Source: Mesorhizobium amorphae
GTDB lineage: Bacteria; Pseudomonadota; Alphaproteobacteria; Rhizobiales; Rhizobiaceae
Assembly (NCBI RefSeq): GCF_014843845.1
Contig: NZ_JHQS01000024.1
Coordinates: forward strand, 124,001 to 188,000
Direction of reading: 5' to 3'
Length of the DNA: 64,000 nucleotides
Below the pieces are notes generated by a model. The model did not search any database. It was not told the origin of the DNA and saw only the letters and a list, made by a program, of their open reading frames with translations. Shown one piece after another: positions 27,910-39,712 of this stretch; position 1 is the stretch's first letter; every line of letters starts with the position of its first letter. A program made the position numbers and the translations under genes.

Positions 27910-29199
27910 TCAACCGGCCCGGCGCAGCGCGCAGACGTAAAACCCGTCCGTGGCGCTGAGTGCCGGCGACAGCGAAATGCCGCCGGCGGCGCCGATGCGC
28001 GCGGCCGCCGCATGGCCCGGAAAATGACCGTCCCAAAGCGCCCGGTGATCGACTGCGCTAAAGCCGTCGTGGCGTTCACGGAAGGCCGCGACCTGGTCGC
28101 TGTTTTCTGCGTCGAACACCGAACAGGTGATGTAGACCAGCAGGCCGCCGGGTTTGACGAACGCCTTCGCCGCGTCGAGGATTGCCGACTGCTCACCCTT
28201 GCGCTGGTCGAGCTGTCTCTGCGTCAGCCGCCATTTGGCATCGGGGCGGCGCCGCCAGGTGCCGCTGCCGGTGCAAGGCGCGTCGACAAGCACGATATCC
28301 ATATGGCCTGACAGCGGCGCGAGTTCCGCCGGCTTGCTGACGATCTGGATGTTGCGGTTTTCCGAACGGCGCATGCGGTCGAAGATCGGCGCCAGGCGCG
28401 CCTTTTCGGCGTCATGGGCGAAGATCTGGCCGCGATTGCCCATCTCGGCCGACAGCGCCAGCGTCTTGCCGCCGGCGCCGGCGCAATAGTCGAGCACCTG
28501 CATTCCGGCCTCAGCACCTGTCAGTGCGGCGACGATCTGCGAGCCCTCGTCCTGGACCTCGAACCAACCTTTCTGAAAGGCGGGCTCGGCCTGCACGTTG
28601 GGGTGCCGGCCGTCGCCGTCGATCGGCGGGATGCGGATGCCCTGCGGCGCAAGGCGCGCCGGCTTGGCGCCGGTGTCGGCGAGTTCGGCCAGCACCTTGC
28701 TGCGATCGGCCTGCAGCGTGTTGACCCGTAGGTCGAGCGGCGGGCGGGTGGCAAGGGCAGCCCCCTCTTCGACCCAGGCCTGGCCAAAAGCCCGTTCGAA
28801 GAGCGGCTCGCACCAGTCGGGAATATCCGCGCGCACTGCTTCCGGCGCGTCTTCGGGCCGGCGGGCGGCAAGCGCCTTCAGTTCGTCGGCGTCGAGCAGC
28901 GGCGGCGCGAACTTGTCGCCGTCGAGCGCGTCATTCAGCGACTGCGCCGTCTGCCCCCATTCGAGCAGCAACGCGCCGAAGCCGATGGCGCGCGGCGTGT
29001 CCTGGCCCAGCAGCCAGCCGGCGGAGCGCCTGCGGCGCAGCGCGTCATAGACGATGTTGCCGATCGCCGCGCGGTCGCCGCCGCCGGCGAAGCGGTGCGA
29101 CAGGCCCCAATCCTTCAGCGCATCGGCCACCGGCCGGTGGCGCCGGCCAATGTCTTCCAGCACTTCGATGGCCGCCGCCAACCTTCCGCCCAGTCGCAT
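27910..29199 (-). CDS. rsmB: RsmB/NOP-family rRNA cytosine-C5 methyltransferase
   Basis: A 429-residue protein of the same size as E. coli RsmB. The N-terminal helical part (about 1-140) is the RNA-binding region, then a Rossmann fold with SAM motif VLDYCAGAGGKTLALSA (about 241-257), motif IV DAPCTGSGTWRRRPD and the catalytic Cys segment TCSVFDAEN. It methylates a cytosine in 16S rRNA, C967 if orthologous to RsmB; the target cannot be decided from sequence alone. Confidence 0.9.
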   Translation of the reverse strand: MRLGGRLAAAIEVLEDIGRRHRPVADALKDWGLSHRFAGGGDRAAIGNIVYDALRRRRSAGWLLGQDTPRAIGFGALLLEWGQTAQSLNDALDGDKFAPPLLDADELKALAARRPEDAPEAVRADIPDWCEPLFERAFGQAWVEEGAALATRPPLDLRVNTLQADRSKVLAELADTGAKPARLAPQGIRIPPIDGDGRHPNVQAEPAFQKGWFEVQDEGSQIVAALTGAEAGMQVLDYCAGAGGKTLALSAEMGNRGQIFAHDAEKARLAPIFDRMRRSENRNIQIVSKPAELAPLSGHMDIVLVDAPCTGSGTWRRRPDAKWRLTQRQLDQRKGEQSAILDAAKAFVKPGGLLVYITCSVFDAENSDQVAAFRERHDGFSAVDHRALWDGHFPGHAAAARIGAAGGISLSPALSATDGFYVCALRRAG

Positions 29200-29547
29200 T
29201 CTCGTCTTCCGATGCTCAGCAATTCATGTCCGGCCCTGCTCTTAGAGCCTTTCATGCCCAGATTGAAATAGTTCCGTTTGCCCGATGGCGACACGGCCCA
29301 CGCCGAATGTGGCGAAGGTCCGATGGCATGCATCCTGCGAGCCGCACGAAAAAGCAGTCGTTTTCCAGCCACAACGAAACAATTCGATCAATACATTAAA
29401 GCTCTCTAATGCGCGCGACTGGCGTGCACAAGCATGCCGGCTGGAGCAAGCGCTCTTCTTTCCAAGTTTTCCGGTTGCGAATACTCTTGCCGCCATGATT
29501 CGCATCGTAGAAAAAGCGCAGCCGCGGATCGATACGAGGAGAGGGCA

Positions 29548-30225
29548 ATGAAGACTTATCTGGCGGAAGTTCTAGGCACGTTTCTGTTGGTGTTCATCGG
29601 CACGGCTTCTGTGGTCACGGGCGGCTTCGGCGGCGCGCTGCCGCTCGGTCAGGAAGGCATCGGCCTGGCGTTCGGTATCGGCCTGATTGCGGCGGCCTAT
29701 GCGATCGGCCCGATCTCGGGCGCGCATCTCAACCCGGCGGTGACGCTCGGCGTCTTCCTCGCCGGCCGGCTGCCGGCCAAGGACGTCGTCCCCTACTGGA
29801 TCGCGCAGATCATCGGCGCCATCCTGGCCTCGCTGGCACTGTGGATCATCGTCTCCGGCCAGGTTGGCGGACATACGGGCGGCTTCGGCGCGAATGGCTG
29901 GGATGAGGCGAAATGGGGCGTCAGCTCGGCCTTCCTGTGGGAGCTGATCGGCACCTTCACCTTCGTCACCGTGATCCTCGGCGTCACCGCGGAAAAGCAC
30001 TCGACGGCGTTTGCCGGGCTGGTCATCGGCCTGACGCTGGCGGGCATCCACTTCGCCATGATCCCGGTCACCGGCACCTCGGTCAACCCGGCCCGTTCGA
30101 TCGGCCCGGCACTGTTTTCGGGTGGTGCGGCACTCAGCCAGCTCTGGCTGTTCATCGTCGCGCCGCTGATCGGCGGCGCCATCGCCGGCGTGGTCGCCAA
30201 GGCCGGCATCTTCGAGAAGGACTGA
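29548..30225 (+). CDS. aqpZ: Aquaporin Z
   Basis: A 225-residue MIP channel with six membrane helices and both NPA boxes, HLNPAVTLG and SVNPARSIGPA. The start MKTYLAEVLGTF is preceded by GAGGG; a longer frame is shadow sequence. The narrow-filter residues are those of water-selective AqpZ as far as I can see. It conducts water and possibly H2O2. It converges on katG with a terminator between, so a link to peroxide handling is possible but not shown. Confidence 0.95.
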   Translation: MKTYLAEVLGTFLLVFIGTASVVTGGFGGALPLGQEGIGLAFGIGLIAAAYAIGPISGAHLNPAVTLGVFLAGRLPAKDVVPYWIAQIIGAILASLALWIIVSGQVGGHTGGFGANGWDEAKWGVSSAFLWELIGTFTFVTVILGVTAEKHSTAFAGLVIGLTLAGIHFAMIPVTGTSVNPARSIGPALFSGGAALSQLWLFIVAPLIGGAIAGVVAKAGIFEKD

Positions 30226-30243
30226 TTTTCGAAGCCTGAATAC

Positions 30244-30277
30244 GAATAAGACGCGGGCCACGGCCCGCGCCTTATTC
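30244..30277. terminator. Bidirectional terminator between aqpZ and katG
   Basis: A long hairpin with GCGGGCC/GGCCCGC arms around a two-base loop and flanking GAATAAG/CTTATTC arms. The two-part stem gives an A/T-rich outer end on each strand. It lies between the converging ends of aqpZ (30225) and katG (30300). Confidence 0.75.
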
Positions 30278-30299
30278 TGGATCTTGAAGACTAGCGCGA

Positions 30300-32558
<2,259 letters not shown>

Positions 32559-32619
32559 CTAGGGCGCTTTGACGATAAAAACAAATTGCCTTTCCTGTTT
32601 TTTCCGATAGGTTTTTCTT

Positions 32620-33528
32620 ATGATAGGCCTCACCGTCCGGCAGATGCAGTATTTCGAAGCGCTGGCGCTGACGCTGCATTTCGGCCGCGCGGCGAAACTC
32701 GCCGGCGTCAGCCAGCCGGCGCTGTCGGCACAGATCGCCGAGATGGAGCAGCGGCTCAACTGCCGGCTGTTCGAGCGCGGCGGCAAGGTGGTGCGGATGA
32801 CCGATGAGGCGCTGACCCTGCAACCCCGCATCGAGCGCATTCTCGCCGATATACGTGACGTCGAAACGACCGCAAGGCGCGGCCGTCCGGCCATGGAAGG
32901 GCGCTTTCGGCTGGGCATCATCCCGACGGTTGCGCCCTATCTGTTGCCGCATGTGCTGCCGGAGCTGAAACGGCATTTCCCGGCCCTGCAGCTCGAACTG
33001 CGCGAAGCGGTGACCGCATCGCTGATCGAGGACAGCGCCTCGGGCAGGCTCGACGCCTTCATCGCCGCCCTGCCGCTCGATCATCCCGGCCTGGTCAGTG
33101 AGGAGCTGTTTTGCGACCGGTTCTTCCTCGCCGTGCCATCGGGCGATCCGGCCTTCGCCTCGCCGCCGGTGCCGCCGGAAAGCCCGGCGCTGGAACGGCT
33201 GATGCTTCTGGAGGAAGGCCACTGCCTGCGCGAACAGGCGCTCGCGGTGTGCGGCAGCGTTCGCCCGGTGGCAATGGCAAGCTACGGCGCCACCAGCCTG
33301 ACGACGCTGTTGCAAATGGTGGCGCACGGGCTCGGCGTCACGCTGATCCCCGAAATGGCGACAGGCCCGGCCAGCGTGATGCCGGATCTCAAGATCGTGC
33401 CGTTCCAGGAGCCGATGCCGCAGCGCACGATCTGCCTGGCCTGGCGGCGCAACAAGGTGCGGCACGACGAATGCGTTGAGCTGGCGAAGATCATTCGTGG
33501 GCTCGATGCGGCAGTGCTGGCGGCCTGA
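32620..33528 (+). CDS. oxyR: Peroxide-sensing LysR-type regulator OxyR
   Basis: A 302-residue LysR protein: wHTH at 1-60 (FGRAAKLAGVSQPALSAQI), a linker helix, then an effector domain. The redox pair is present, Cys202 and Cys211 in GHCLREQALAVCG, with the nine-residue spacing of E. coli Cys199/Cys208. So it should form the H2O2-induced disulfide and activate katG, which is divergent at 32489. The frame starts with an ATG at 32620. Confidence 0.94.
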   Translation: MIGLTVRQMQYFEALALTLHFGRAAKLAGVSQPALSAQIAEMEQRLNCRLFERGGKVVRMTDEALTLQPRIERILADIRDVETTARRGRPAMEGRFRLGIIPTVAPYLLPHVLPELKRHFPALQLELREAVTASLIEDSASGRLDAFIAALPLDHPGLVSEELFCDRFFLAVPSGDPAFASPPVPPESPALERLMLLEEGHCLREQALAVCGSVRPVAMASYGATSLTTLLQMVAHGLGVTLIPEMATGPASVMPDLKIVPFQEPMPQRTICLAWRRNKVRHDECVELAKIIRGLDAAVLAA

Positions 33529-33619
33529 GGTGCTGCCGCAATAGACCCCAGATCGGCAACTGGCGCAAAAGGCGAATCCTGGGTCTCGCTTTGACGCGGC
33601 CTCGGAAAAGGACCTTAGG

Positions 33620-34306
33620 TCAGGCGCGCTGGAGAATATCCGCCTTGATGGGCTGGTCGAATTCCAGTGAACCTTCGCTGGTGCGCGCTGCCGCCGCAAG
33701 CACGGCGGCTCTGATGGCAGATTTGTTTTGCTCGACAATTTCGCGTCGCGATGGATCGACAGCTACAATGCGATCCAAAAAGCCGTCGGCGGTTGGAAAG
33801 ACATCGCGACGAACGTAGTTCAACGTCTCCATCCGAGAGAGCACTCCAGACAATGTAGCCGTTTCGATCGCGCGTTGCGCCGCTAGCCGGACAACGGTCT
33901 CGTCCTCGACCAATCGAAGAGCCGAGAAGAAGGTGCCGGCCGGCAACGGCTCGACAATGATCACGACGCCGTTTGGCCTGATGACGCGCGCTGCTTCGCG
34001 AAGCGCTACCGGCATCGCCATTTCGGGAACGTGGTGAAGCGCATTGATCATCGTGCAGAGGTCGAATGTCGCGGTGTCGAAAGGAAGAGCCTCGGCCACG
34101 CCTTCGAGGAAATTGGCCTGCGGAACAGCCGCTGTGGCAGCCCGTATGGCGTCCACGCCCGGATCGATGCCGACCACCTCCGCGCCTTCGGCAGCAAGCT
34201 GACCTGCAAAATTGCCGGCCCCGCAACCGATGTCGAGAATCCTAAGCCCAGCGATCGATGGGCGCACCGATCTGACAACTGCCAATGGACTGTCTACAGG
34301 TTGCAC
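33620..34306 (-). CDS. Class I SAM-dependent methyltransferase
   Basis: A 228-residue Rossmann methyltransferase. Motif I is ILDIGCGAGNFAGQLA (about residues 23-38), motif II VVGIDPG, and the post-motif helix has NALHHVPEMAMP. The type is close to UbiE/COQ5-like small-molecule methyltransferases, but the substrate is unknown. It lies 70 nt from the monooxygenase gene (34377-35600), so the pair may share a transcript. Confidence 0.85.
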   Translation of the reverse strand: MQPVDSPLAVVRSVRPSIAGLRILDIGCGAGNFAGQLAAEGAEVVGIDPGVDAIRAATAAVPQANFLEGVAEALPFDTATFDLCTMINALHHVPEMAMPVALREAARVIRPNGVVIIVEPLPAGTFFSALRLVEDETVVRLAAQRAIETATLSGVLSRMETLNYVRRDVFPTADGFLDRIVAVDPSRREIVEQNKSAIRAAVLAAAARTSEGSLEFDQPIKADILQRA

Positions 34307-34376
34307 TGCCGTCCACCTTTACCCTTGATCGTAGCCAGTTCGCGGGCGCCTCATCTGCTTCGATATCCAATCCGGC

Positions 34377-35600
34377 TCATCTCTTTGCGAGATGGTCAAC
34401 CAGACGGGCTACCTCCTCGGCAATGCCGGGTACCGTGCCCGATTTCCGCGTTGATGCGAAATCGAGGCCGGCAAAATAGATGCCGGGATCGGCGCCGATG
34501 CCGTCCTCGTGCAGGGGCTGACCGGTCGCATCAAGCGCGCCCGGCAGCCCAACCCATCCGAAATCACCAGTAAAGCCGGTAGACCAGATTACCGAAGAGA
34601 TCCCGCTGGCCGCCAGGTCGATCGAGCGGATGGGTGGGCTCGGCAATCGCGGCTCGATGTTTTCGGCCGGATCGTCCTCGGCCGGAGGCGCCTGAAGGCC
34701 GGTGCGCTCGATATACTGGTCGACAAGGCGCTTGGCATCTGCAGAGACCTCATCGGCAAAGCGAATATGGTCATCGAGATCATCGCCAAAGATGAGGCTG
34801 CCGTTGTCCACGCCGAGAAATCGACCAAGCAGCACGACGCCCTGCGCGCTGAGAGACTGCAGGCTGATGGTGTGCGTCGCGCCGAGTAACGGGCGCGCCG
34901 GCAATTTGCCGGATGGCAGGATTAGTTCCCGGCGCGGGAGATCGAGATGACCGCTCAGGGTCAGCCAGTTGAGCATGCTGCCGCCGCGATAGTGCCGCAC
35001 CCAGCGGCCATTGCGGCATGTCGCCAGAAAGACGGAGCGCCCAGCCAGAGCCAGGTCTTCGGCAATCTGGCCTCCCGATTGACCGCTGCCGACCACCAGT
35101 ACCGCACCGTCGTCAAGTGCGGCCGCACTGCGATATGCCGAGGAATCGATCTGGCGAAGTGCCGACGGCAGCTCGGCGGACCAGGGCGGGCGGACCGGAC
35201 AATTCAGATTGCCAGTCGCGATCACCACGTTGCGCGCCCGAATCGTGCCATCCGGCGTCGCTACCCGATAGTGCCCATCGTCTCTTGTCAGTTCCTGCAC
35301 CGGAATCCCGGTTCTCACCGGCAATCGGTGCCGCTCGACGTAGCTCTCCAGATAGGCGACGAATTCGTGGTGCGTTATGGCACCCCAAGGATCCGCCCCG
35401 CTGTAGGAATCGCCGGGCAGGATCGAGCGTATATTGGGCGAATTCAGCCGGAACGAGTCCCATCGCTGCATCCGCCATGTCTCGCCGATGCGGCTTCGTT
35501 CAAGCACGCAATGCTTGAGCCCTTGCTGTTTCAGGAAATAGCTCGTGCCGAGCCCGGCCGAGCCGGCGCCTATGACAACGGAATCAAGTATTCCCTCCAC
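34377..35600 (-). CDS. Flavin-dependent monooxygenase (FMO/Baeyer-Villiger-like)
   Basis: A 407-residue two-dinucleotide-binding oxidoreductase. The FAD motif VVIGAGSAGLGTSYFL is at residues 8-23, the NADPH motif VLVVGSGQSGGQIAED at about 167-182, and the family segment before it reads IGETWRMQRWDSFRLNSP. It probably hydroxylates or oxidises a small organic compound. The class A flavin monooxygenase call is safe; the substrate is not predictable. The gap 35601-35895 to the next gene shows nothing I can support. Confidence 0.88.
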   Translation of the reverse strand: MEGILDSVVIGAGSAGLGTSYFLKQQGLKHCVLERSRIGETWRMQRWDSFRLNSPNIRSILPGDSYSGADPWGAITHHEFVAYLESYVERHRLPVRTGIPVQELTRDDGHYRVATPDGTIRARNVVIATGNLNCPVRPPWSAELPSALRQIDSSAYRSAAALDDGAVLVVGSGQSGGQIAEDLALAGRSVFLATCRNGRWVRHYRGGSMLNWLTLSGHLDLPRRELILPSGKLPARPLLGATHTISLQSLSAQGVVLLGRFLGVDNGSLIFGDDLDDHIRFADEVSADAKRLVDQYIERTGLQAPPAEDDPAENIEPRLPSPPIRSIDLAASGISSVIWSTGFTGDFGWVGLPGALDATGQPLHEDGIGADPGIYFAGLDFASTRKSGTVPGIAEEVARLVDHLAKR

Positions 35601-35895
35601 CCAGTTCCCCGACGCAGATACACTTCGAAAACAATAGTGTGCGGGGAGCGGACGCGAGGGTGCTCACCCCTTGCAATGCGGCGAGGCATTTCGTGCCGCC
35701 AATTCGACCGCACCTAAACAAGGACAGCATACTGTAGAGCGCCAGTTTCTGACAGTCCCAAGGATGGAGGCCGTTCCGGCGTCGCGGATCATCTTCGGCG
35801 TGACTCTTCCATCGAAGGCTCAGCTTGCTCATGAGTAACCCGCGGGGCTTTTGTACTGCCCCGGAACCGTCCGCCCTCTCCACGCATTTCGATGG

Positions 35896-36720
35896 ATGGT
35901 GAGCAAGCCTATTCTCAACAATGCTGCGAGCGGGTCACCGGCTGGCTGGACAATCAAGCTTGGCGATTCCCCCGTCATTGGCACGGCGATCCACAGCGGC
36001 TCCGACGTCGGGCGCACTTGCCAATCGCTTATGTGCATCCCCGACCCTGACCGGCTGCGGGAGGAGGACCCCTTCACCGAGCACTTTATCGCCGATTTCC
36101 CAAGCCAGATCATCGTCCATCGATCGCGCTTTCAGGTCGACCTGAACCGGGCACGGGAGGCGGCGGTCTACCGGTCGCCGGACCAATCCTGGGGCCTGGA
36201 CGTATGGCGAGAGCCACCCGCCGAAGACATTGTTATTGAGTCCCTCGCCTTTCACGACGCGTTCTATGGCGAGCTCAAGCGTGTGCTTGCCGATGTCGAG
36301 AAGCGCTACGGCAGGTTCGTCCTTGTCGATGTCCACAGCTACAACCACCGGCGCGAAGGGCCGAAAGCAGCGCCTGCGTCGCAAGATGGCGCGCCTGACA
36401 TCAATATCGGCACATTCTCGATGGACCGCGCGCGCTGGGCGCCGATCGTGGACGCCTTCACGGATGCGCTGCGCGGCCAGCGTTTCAACGGCGAACCGAT
36501 CGACGTGCGCGAGAATGTGTCTTTCAAGGGCAAGGGCGAACAGACCCGTTTTGTCCATGCCAATTTCCCCGAAACCGGGTGTGCTATCGCGGTCGAGTTC
36601 AAGAAGATCTTCATGGATGAATGGAGCGGCGAGCCGGACTGGGTGGCAATCGAACGGCTGCGCGCCATGCTGGCGTCCACGGTGCCCGTTCTCGAGGCTG
36701 CGCTGCGGGGAATGAGATGA
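35896..36720 (+). CDS. N-formylglutamate amidohydrolase-like enzyme
   Basis: A 274-residue protein starting MVSKPILNN. Its core has AIHSGSDVG, RSRFQVDLNRAREAAVY (the NFGase signature with NR), LVDVHSYNHRR with metal-ligand His, and an AIAVEFKKIFMDEWSG segment with the catalytic Glu. N-formylglutamate deformylases use a zinc site of this kind; the family also includes other amidases. Its stop overlaps the ATG of the next gene by 4 nt (36717-36720), so it is coupled to a QEGLA metallopeptidase rather than to histidine-degradation genes. The start codon has no clear ribosome site. Confidence 0.85.
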   Translation: MVSKPILNNAASGSPAGWTIKLGDSPVIGTAIHSGSDVGRTCQSLMCIPDPDRLREEDPFTEHFIADFPSQIIVHRSRFQVDLNRAREAAVYRSPDQSWGLDVWREPPAEDIVIESLAFHDAFYGELKRVLADVEKRYGRFVLVDVHSYNHRREGPKAAPASQDGAPDINIGTFSMDRARWAPIVDAFTDALRGQRFNGEPIDVRENVSFKGKGEQTRFVHANFPETGCAIAVEFKKIFMDEWSGEPDWVAIERLRAMLASTVPVLEAALRGMR

Positions 36721-38585
36721 AGCCGAAGCTCGTCGAGGCTGCCTCTCCGTTGGCGGAGATCGAAGCGGACCTGGACGCGCTTTTCCGGGACGGCAAGCCG
36801 ATCCGCCGCGAGTTCGGCGACGGCAACCGTCTGCACATCGATCGGCCGCTGCCGTTTCTCTGCGTCCATGTCGGGTCGCAGCAGGATGCGGCGTTCCAGA
36901 TTGTTTCCGCCAATGCGTCCTATCTGATCGTGGCCGATAGTGGCTTCGCCGGCAAGGTCGCGCGGCTGGTGGCGCGAAGGATGCGCGATCATTGCGGCGC
37001 CTTCCTCGTAATCGACATCGGCGAGTTGACCGAAGACCGGTTCCTGACGGAGGACGTGCCGTTCCTGCCACCTTTCGAGATTGCACTGGCCAGCGGCGAC
37101 ACCGCGGCGGAGAAGGCGGCGCTCAAGCGCTTCGCCACTGCGGCGTCCGGACGCGAAGCGAAATACCGCACGCCGCGCGTCGACGAACTCAATCCCACGA
37201 CACGCGCCGAAGCACGGCCCTCGGAAGATCTCGGCGATGTTGCGGGCCTCACGGTGCGCTTCGCGCCGATCTACAGGGTGCCTGGCAGCGAGCGCGTCTA
37301 TCCCGAATTGCGTGACCTTGTCGTCGCCAACATGGTGGATTCCGCGCTCCAGGCGGTCAGCGCCTTTCTGAAGGCATCGAAGCTGGAATCGCCGGCAACC
37401 CATCGTTCGCTGGGGCGGCGCGCCTATATCGACGCTGTCGTGCGCGCCGACCGGGCACTCGACAGCGTCGCGTCGACATTCGATTTCCTGCTTGCCGTCA
37501 CGCCGATCAACGCCGAACCAGCCTGGCGGGAATTCGAGGCGGGTGGCTTCGAGCATGTCCCCACACTGCTCTACAGGCCGCTCGAATTCGAGGTCGCCGC
37601 CCAGAAGCGGAAGCTCTATTCGGTCTCGCTCGATCATCTGGAAGATCCGCTGCTGACCAAGCTGCTCTCGCAAAAGCAGCAGGAGCTCGATCTCCAGCTG
37701 TCGATGCTCGCGGCACGCGAGACACCCCGTTTCGTCGAACTCGGACGAGCCCTCTATGGCAGCGTCGAGCCGAGCCTGGCGGCGAGAGCACGCGCCATTC
37801 TCGAAAAGGCGCCCCGTGCTGCCTCGGCGGCCAGGCAGAAGGGGCTTGGCGCAGACGCCGTCGCCGCGGCCGCGCGAGACATGATCGCCGGATACCGTGC
37901 CGCCTACCCCGATTTCGATGCTTCCGTGGAGATCCGCGGCGACCTGCCGGCCGGCCTCCTCGTCTCTCGAAACCTGCTACTGGTTTCGCGCGATACCAAC
38001 CTTCCACCGGAGCGTCTGACCGCACTGCTCAGTCACGAGATCGGTGTCCATCTGCTGACCTATTTCAACGGCGATGCGCAGGGGCTCGCCATCTTCCGCA
38101 ACGGGCTCGCCGGCTACGAGGGCATGCAGGAGGGACTGGCCGTGCTGGCGGAATATCTGGTCGGCGGCATGACCGCAGCGCGGCTGCGGCTGATCGCGGC
38201 CAGGGTCATCGCCTGTCAGGCGATGCTCGAGGGTGCGACGTTCGAGGAAACCTTCCGCGTCCTCCACCAGGATTTCGGTCTCGACGAGCGCAGCGCCTTC
38301 AACGTCGTGCTACGTGTGTTTCGAGGCGGCGGCCTGGCAAAGGACGCCATCTATCTGCGCGGCGTGGTGCAGGTCCTCGATCATCTGAAAAATGGCGGCA
38401 GCCTCACGCCGTTCTGGATCGGCAAGATCTCTGCCGCGCATTTCGGCGCAATCCAGGAACTCAACGCGCGCGGCTTGCTGCGCGCGCCGCGCCTCGAACC
38501 CGCATTCCTTTCTTCCGATGCGGCGCGTCCGCGGCTCAAGAAAGCGATGGCAGGGATCGATCCGATCGATATGGTTGAGACTTGA
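36717..38585 (+). CDS. DUF1704/QEGLA-motif metallopeptidase-like protein
   Basis: A 622-residue protein with a zincin-type metal site HEIGVH (residues 440-445, HExxxH) and the family hallmark QEGLA (471-475), followed by a helical C-terminal domain. It matches the flavohemoglobin expression-modulating QEGLA motif proteins. The same domain occurs in the eukaryotic MATCAP/KIAA0895L tubulin tyrosine carboxypeptidases, so a peptidase acting on C-terminal residues is the best guess. The start at 36717 overlaps the preceding gene by 4 nt. The bacterial function is unproven. Confidence 0.87.
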   Translation: MKPKLVEAASPLAEIEADLDALFRDGKPIRREFGDGNRLHIDRPLPFLCVHVGSQQDAAFQIVSANASYLIVADSGFAGKVARLVARRMRDHCGAFLVIDIGELTEDRFLTEDVPFLPPFEIALASGDTAAEKAALKRFATAASGREAKYRTPRVDELNPTTRAEARPSEDLGDVAGLTVRFAPIYRVPGSERVYPELRDLVVANMVDSALQAVSAFLKASKLESPATHRSLGRRAYIDAVVRADRALDSVASTFDFLLAVTPINAEPAWREFEAGGFEHVPTLLYRPLEFEVAAQKRKLYSVSLDHLEDPLLTKLLSQKQQELDLQLSMLAARETPRFVELGRALYGSVEPSLAARARAILEKAPRAASAARQKGLGADAVAAAARDMIAGYRAAYPDFDASVEIRGDLPAGLLVSRNLLLVSRDTNLPPERLTALLSHEIGVHLLTYFNGDAQGLAIFRNGLAGYEGMQEGLAVLAEYLVGGMTAARLRLIAARVIACQAMLEGATFEETFRVLHQDFGLDERSAFNVVLRVFRGGGLAKDAIYLRGVVQVLDHLKNGGSLTPFWIGKISAAHFGAIQELNARGLLRAPRLEPAFLSSDAARPRLKKAMAGIDPIDMVET

Positions 38586-38596
38586 GGGAGCACCCG

Positions 38597-39643
38597 ATGC
38601 GCATTGCGTTCTTCGTCAATTCGGTTGAGAGCGAAACGCCCGGCTACACGACGACAACCCTGGCGCTGGCTGCAACCCAGCGCGGCCATTCTGTCGTCTA
38701 TGTCGAACCCGGCGACTTCATACTGCGTCCGGACAACAGTCTGGCTGTCAATGTCGCGGTTCTGCCGGACGCTCCCTACAAGACGCCCGACAAACTGTAT
38801 GCTGCCCTGAAGGATGCCGCGAAGCAGAAAAAGACGTTCGCGACGAACGACATAGACATCTTGTTTCTGCGCAACGACCCGTCGCTCGACGCCACCGATC
38901 GGCCATGGGCCGCCAATGCCGGCATCATGTTCGGGCGGCTTGCAGCGGAACAGGGCGTCATCGTCGTCAACGATCCGGACGGTCTGGCACAGGCACAGAG
39001 CAAGCTCTACCTGCAGACCTTTCCCGAAGCGGTCAGGCCGGCGACCCTGATATCGCGCAGCATTGCCGAGATCCGCGCATTCATCGACAAACACCCGAAG
39101 GGCTGCATCGTCAAACCGCTGCAAGGGTCGGGTGGCAAGAACGTCTTCCATATTGCGACGCCTGCCGATTCCAACCTCAACCAGATTTTCGAGGCCGCGA
39201 GCGGCGACGGCTATCTCATCGCGCAGGCCTACATTCCAGAGGCCAAGGCTGGCGACGTGCGGCTTTTCCTGATGAACGGCCTGCCGCTGATGCGCGACGG
39301 CAGTTACGCCGCCTTTCGCCGCATCCCAGCCAAGGGCGACGTCCGCTCCAACATCCACGCCGCCGGAACCGCCCGCAAGGTCAAGGTAACGGAAACGATG
39401 TTGCGCATTGCCGAGATGGTACGCCCCAAACTGGTCAGCGACGGCATGTTCCTGGTTGGGCTCGACATCGTCGGCGACAAACTTCTGGAGATCAATGTCT
39501 TTACGCCAGGCGGGCTGGCACGGCTCGCCGACATGTACAAGACGGATTTCGCCACGCGTGTCATCGTCGCGCTGGAGGAGAAGGCGACGCTGCGCCGAGC
39601 CTATGGAAAGACCCTGCCGAATTCGCGGCTGGCGACGCTTTGA
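38597..39643 (+). CDS. Glutathione-synthetase-like ATP-grasp ligase
   Basis: A 348-residue ATP-grasp enzyme starting MRIAFFVNS (GAGGGAG upstream). The N-terminal domain resembles GshB; ATP-grasp residues include the VKPLQGSGGKNVF loop (about 169-181), DVRLFLMNG and the metal-ligand stretch DGMFLVGLDIVG plus LEINVFTPGG. It would form a peptide-type bond using ATP. True GshB partners with gshA, which is elsewhere (61465), so this may be a paralogue for another peptide. It follows the QEGLA gene after 11 nt. Confidence 0.87.
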   Translation: MRIAFFVNSVESETPGYTTTTLALAATQRGHSVVYVEPGDFILRPDNSLAVNVAVLPDAPYKTPDKLYAALKDAAKQKKTFATNDIDILFLRNDPSLDATDRPWAANAGIMFGRLAAEQGVIVVNDPDGLAQAQSKLYLQTFPEAVRPATLISRSIAEIRAFIDKHPKGCIVKPLQGSGGKNVFHIATPADSNLNQIFEAASGDGYLIAQAYIPEAKAGDVRLFLMNGLPLMRDGSYAAFRRIPAKGDVRSNIHAAGTARKVKVTETMLRIAEMVRPKLVSDGMFLVGLDIVGDKLLEINVFTPGGLARLADMYKTDFATRVIVALEEKATLRRAYGKTLPNSRLATL

Positions 39644-39712
39644 GAATGCAGGCAAGCCGGATAGCGGTTTCCTGGCCGGTCGCCATCCCATCCATGCGCC
39701 TGATTGCCAGTT

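Noticed and set aside
33615..34226. Second frame overlapping the methyltransferase gene
   Set aside because: Same strand, other frame; Arg/Ser/Cys-rich and no motif, whereas 33620-34306 has clear SAM motifs.
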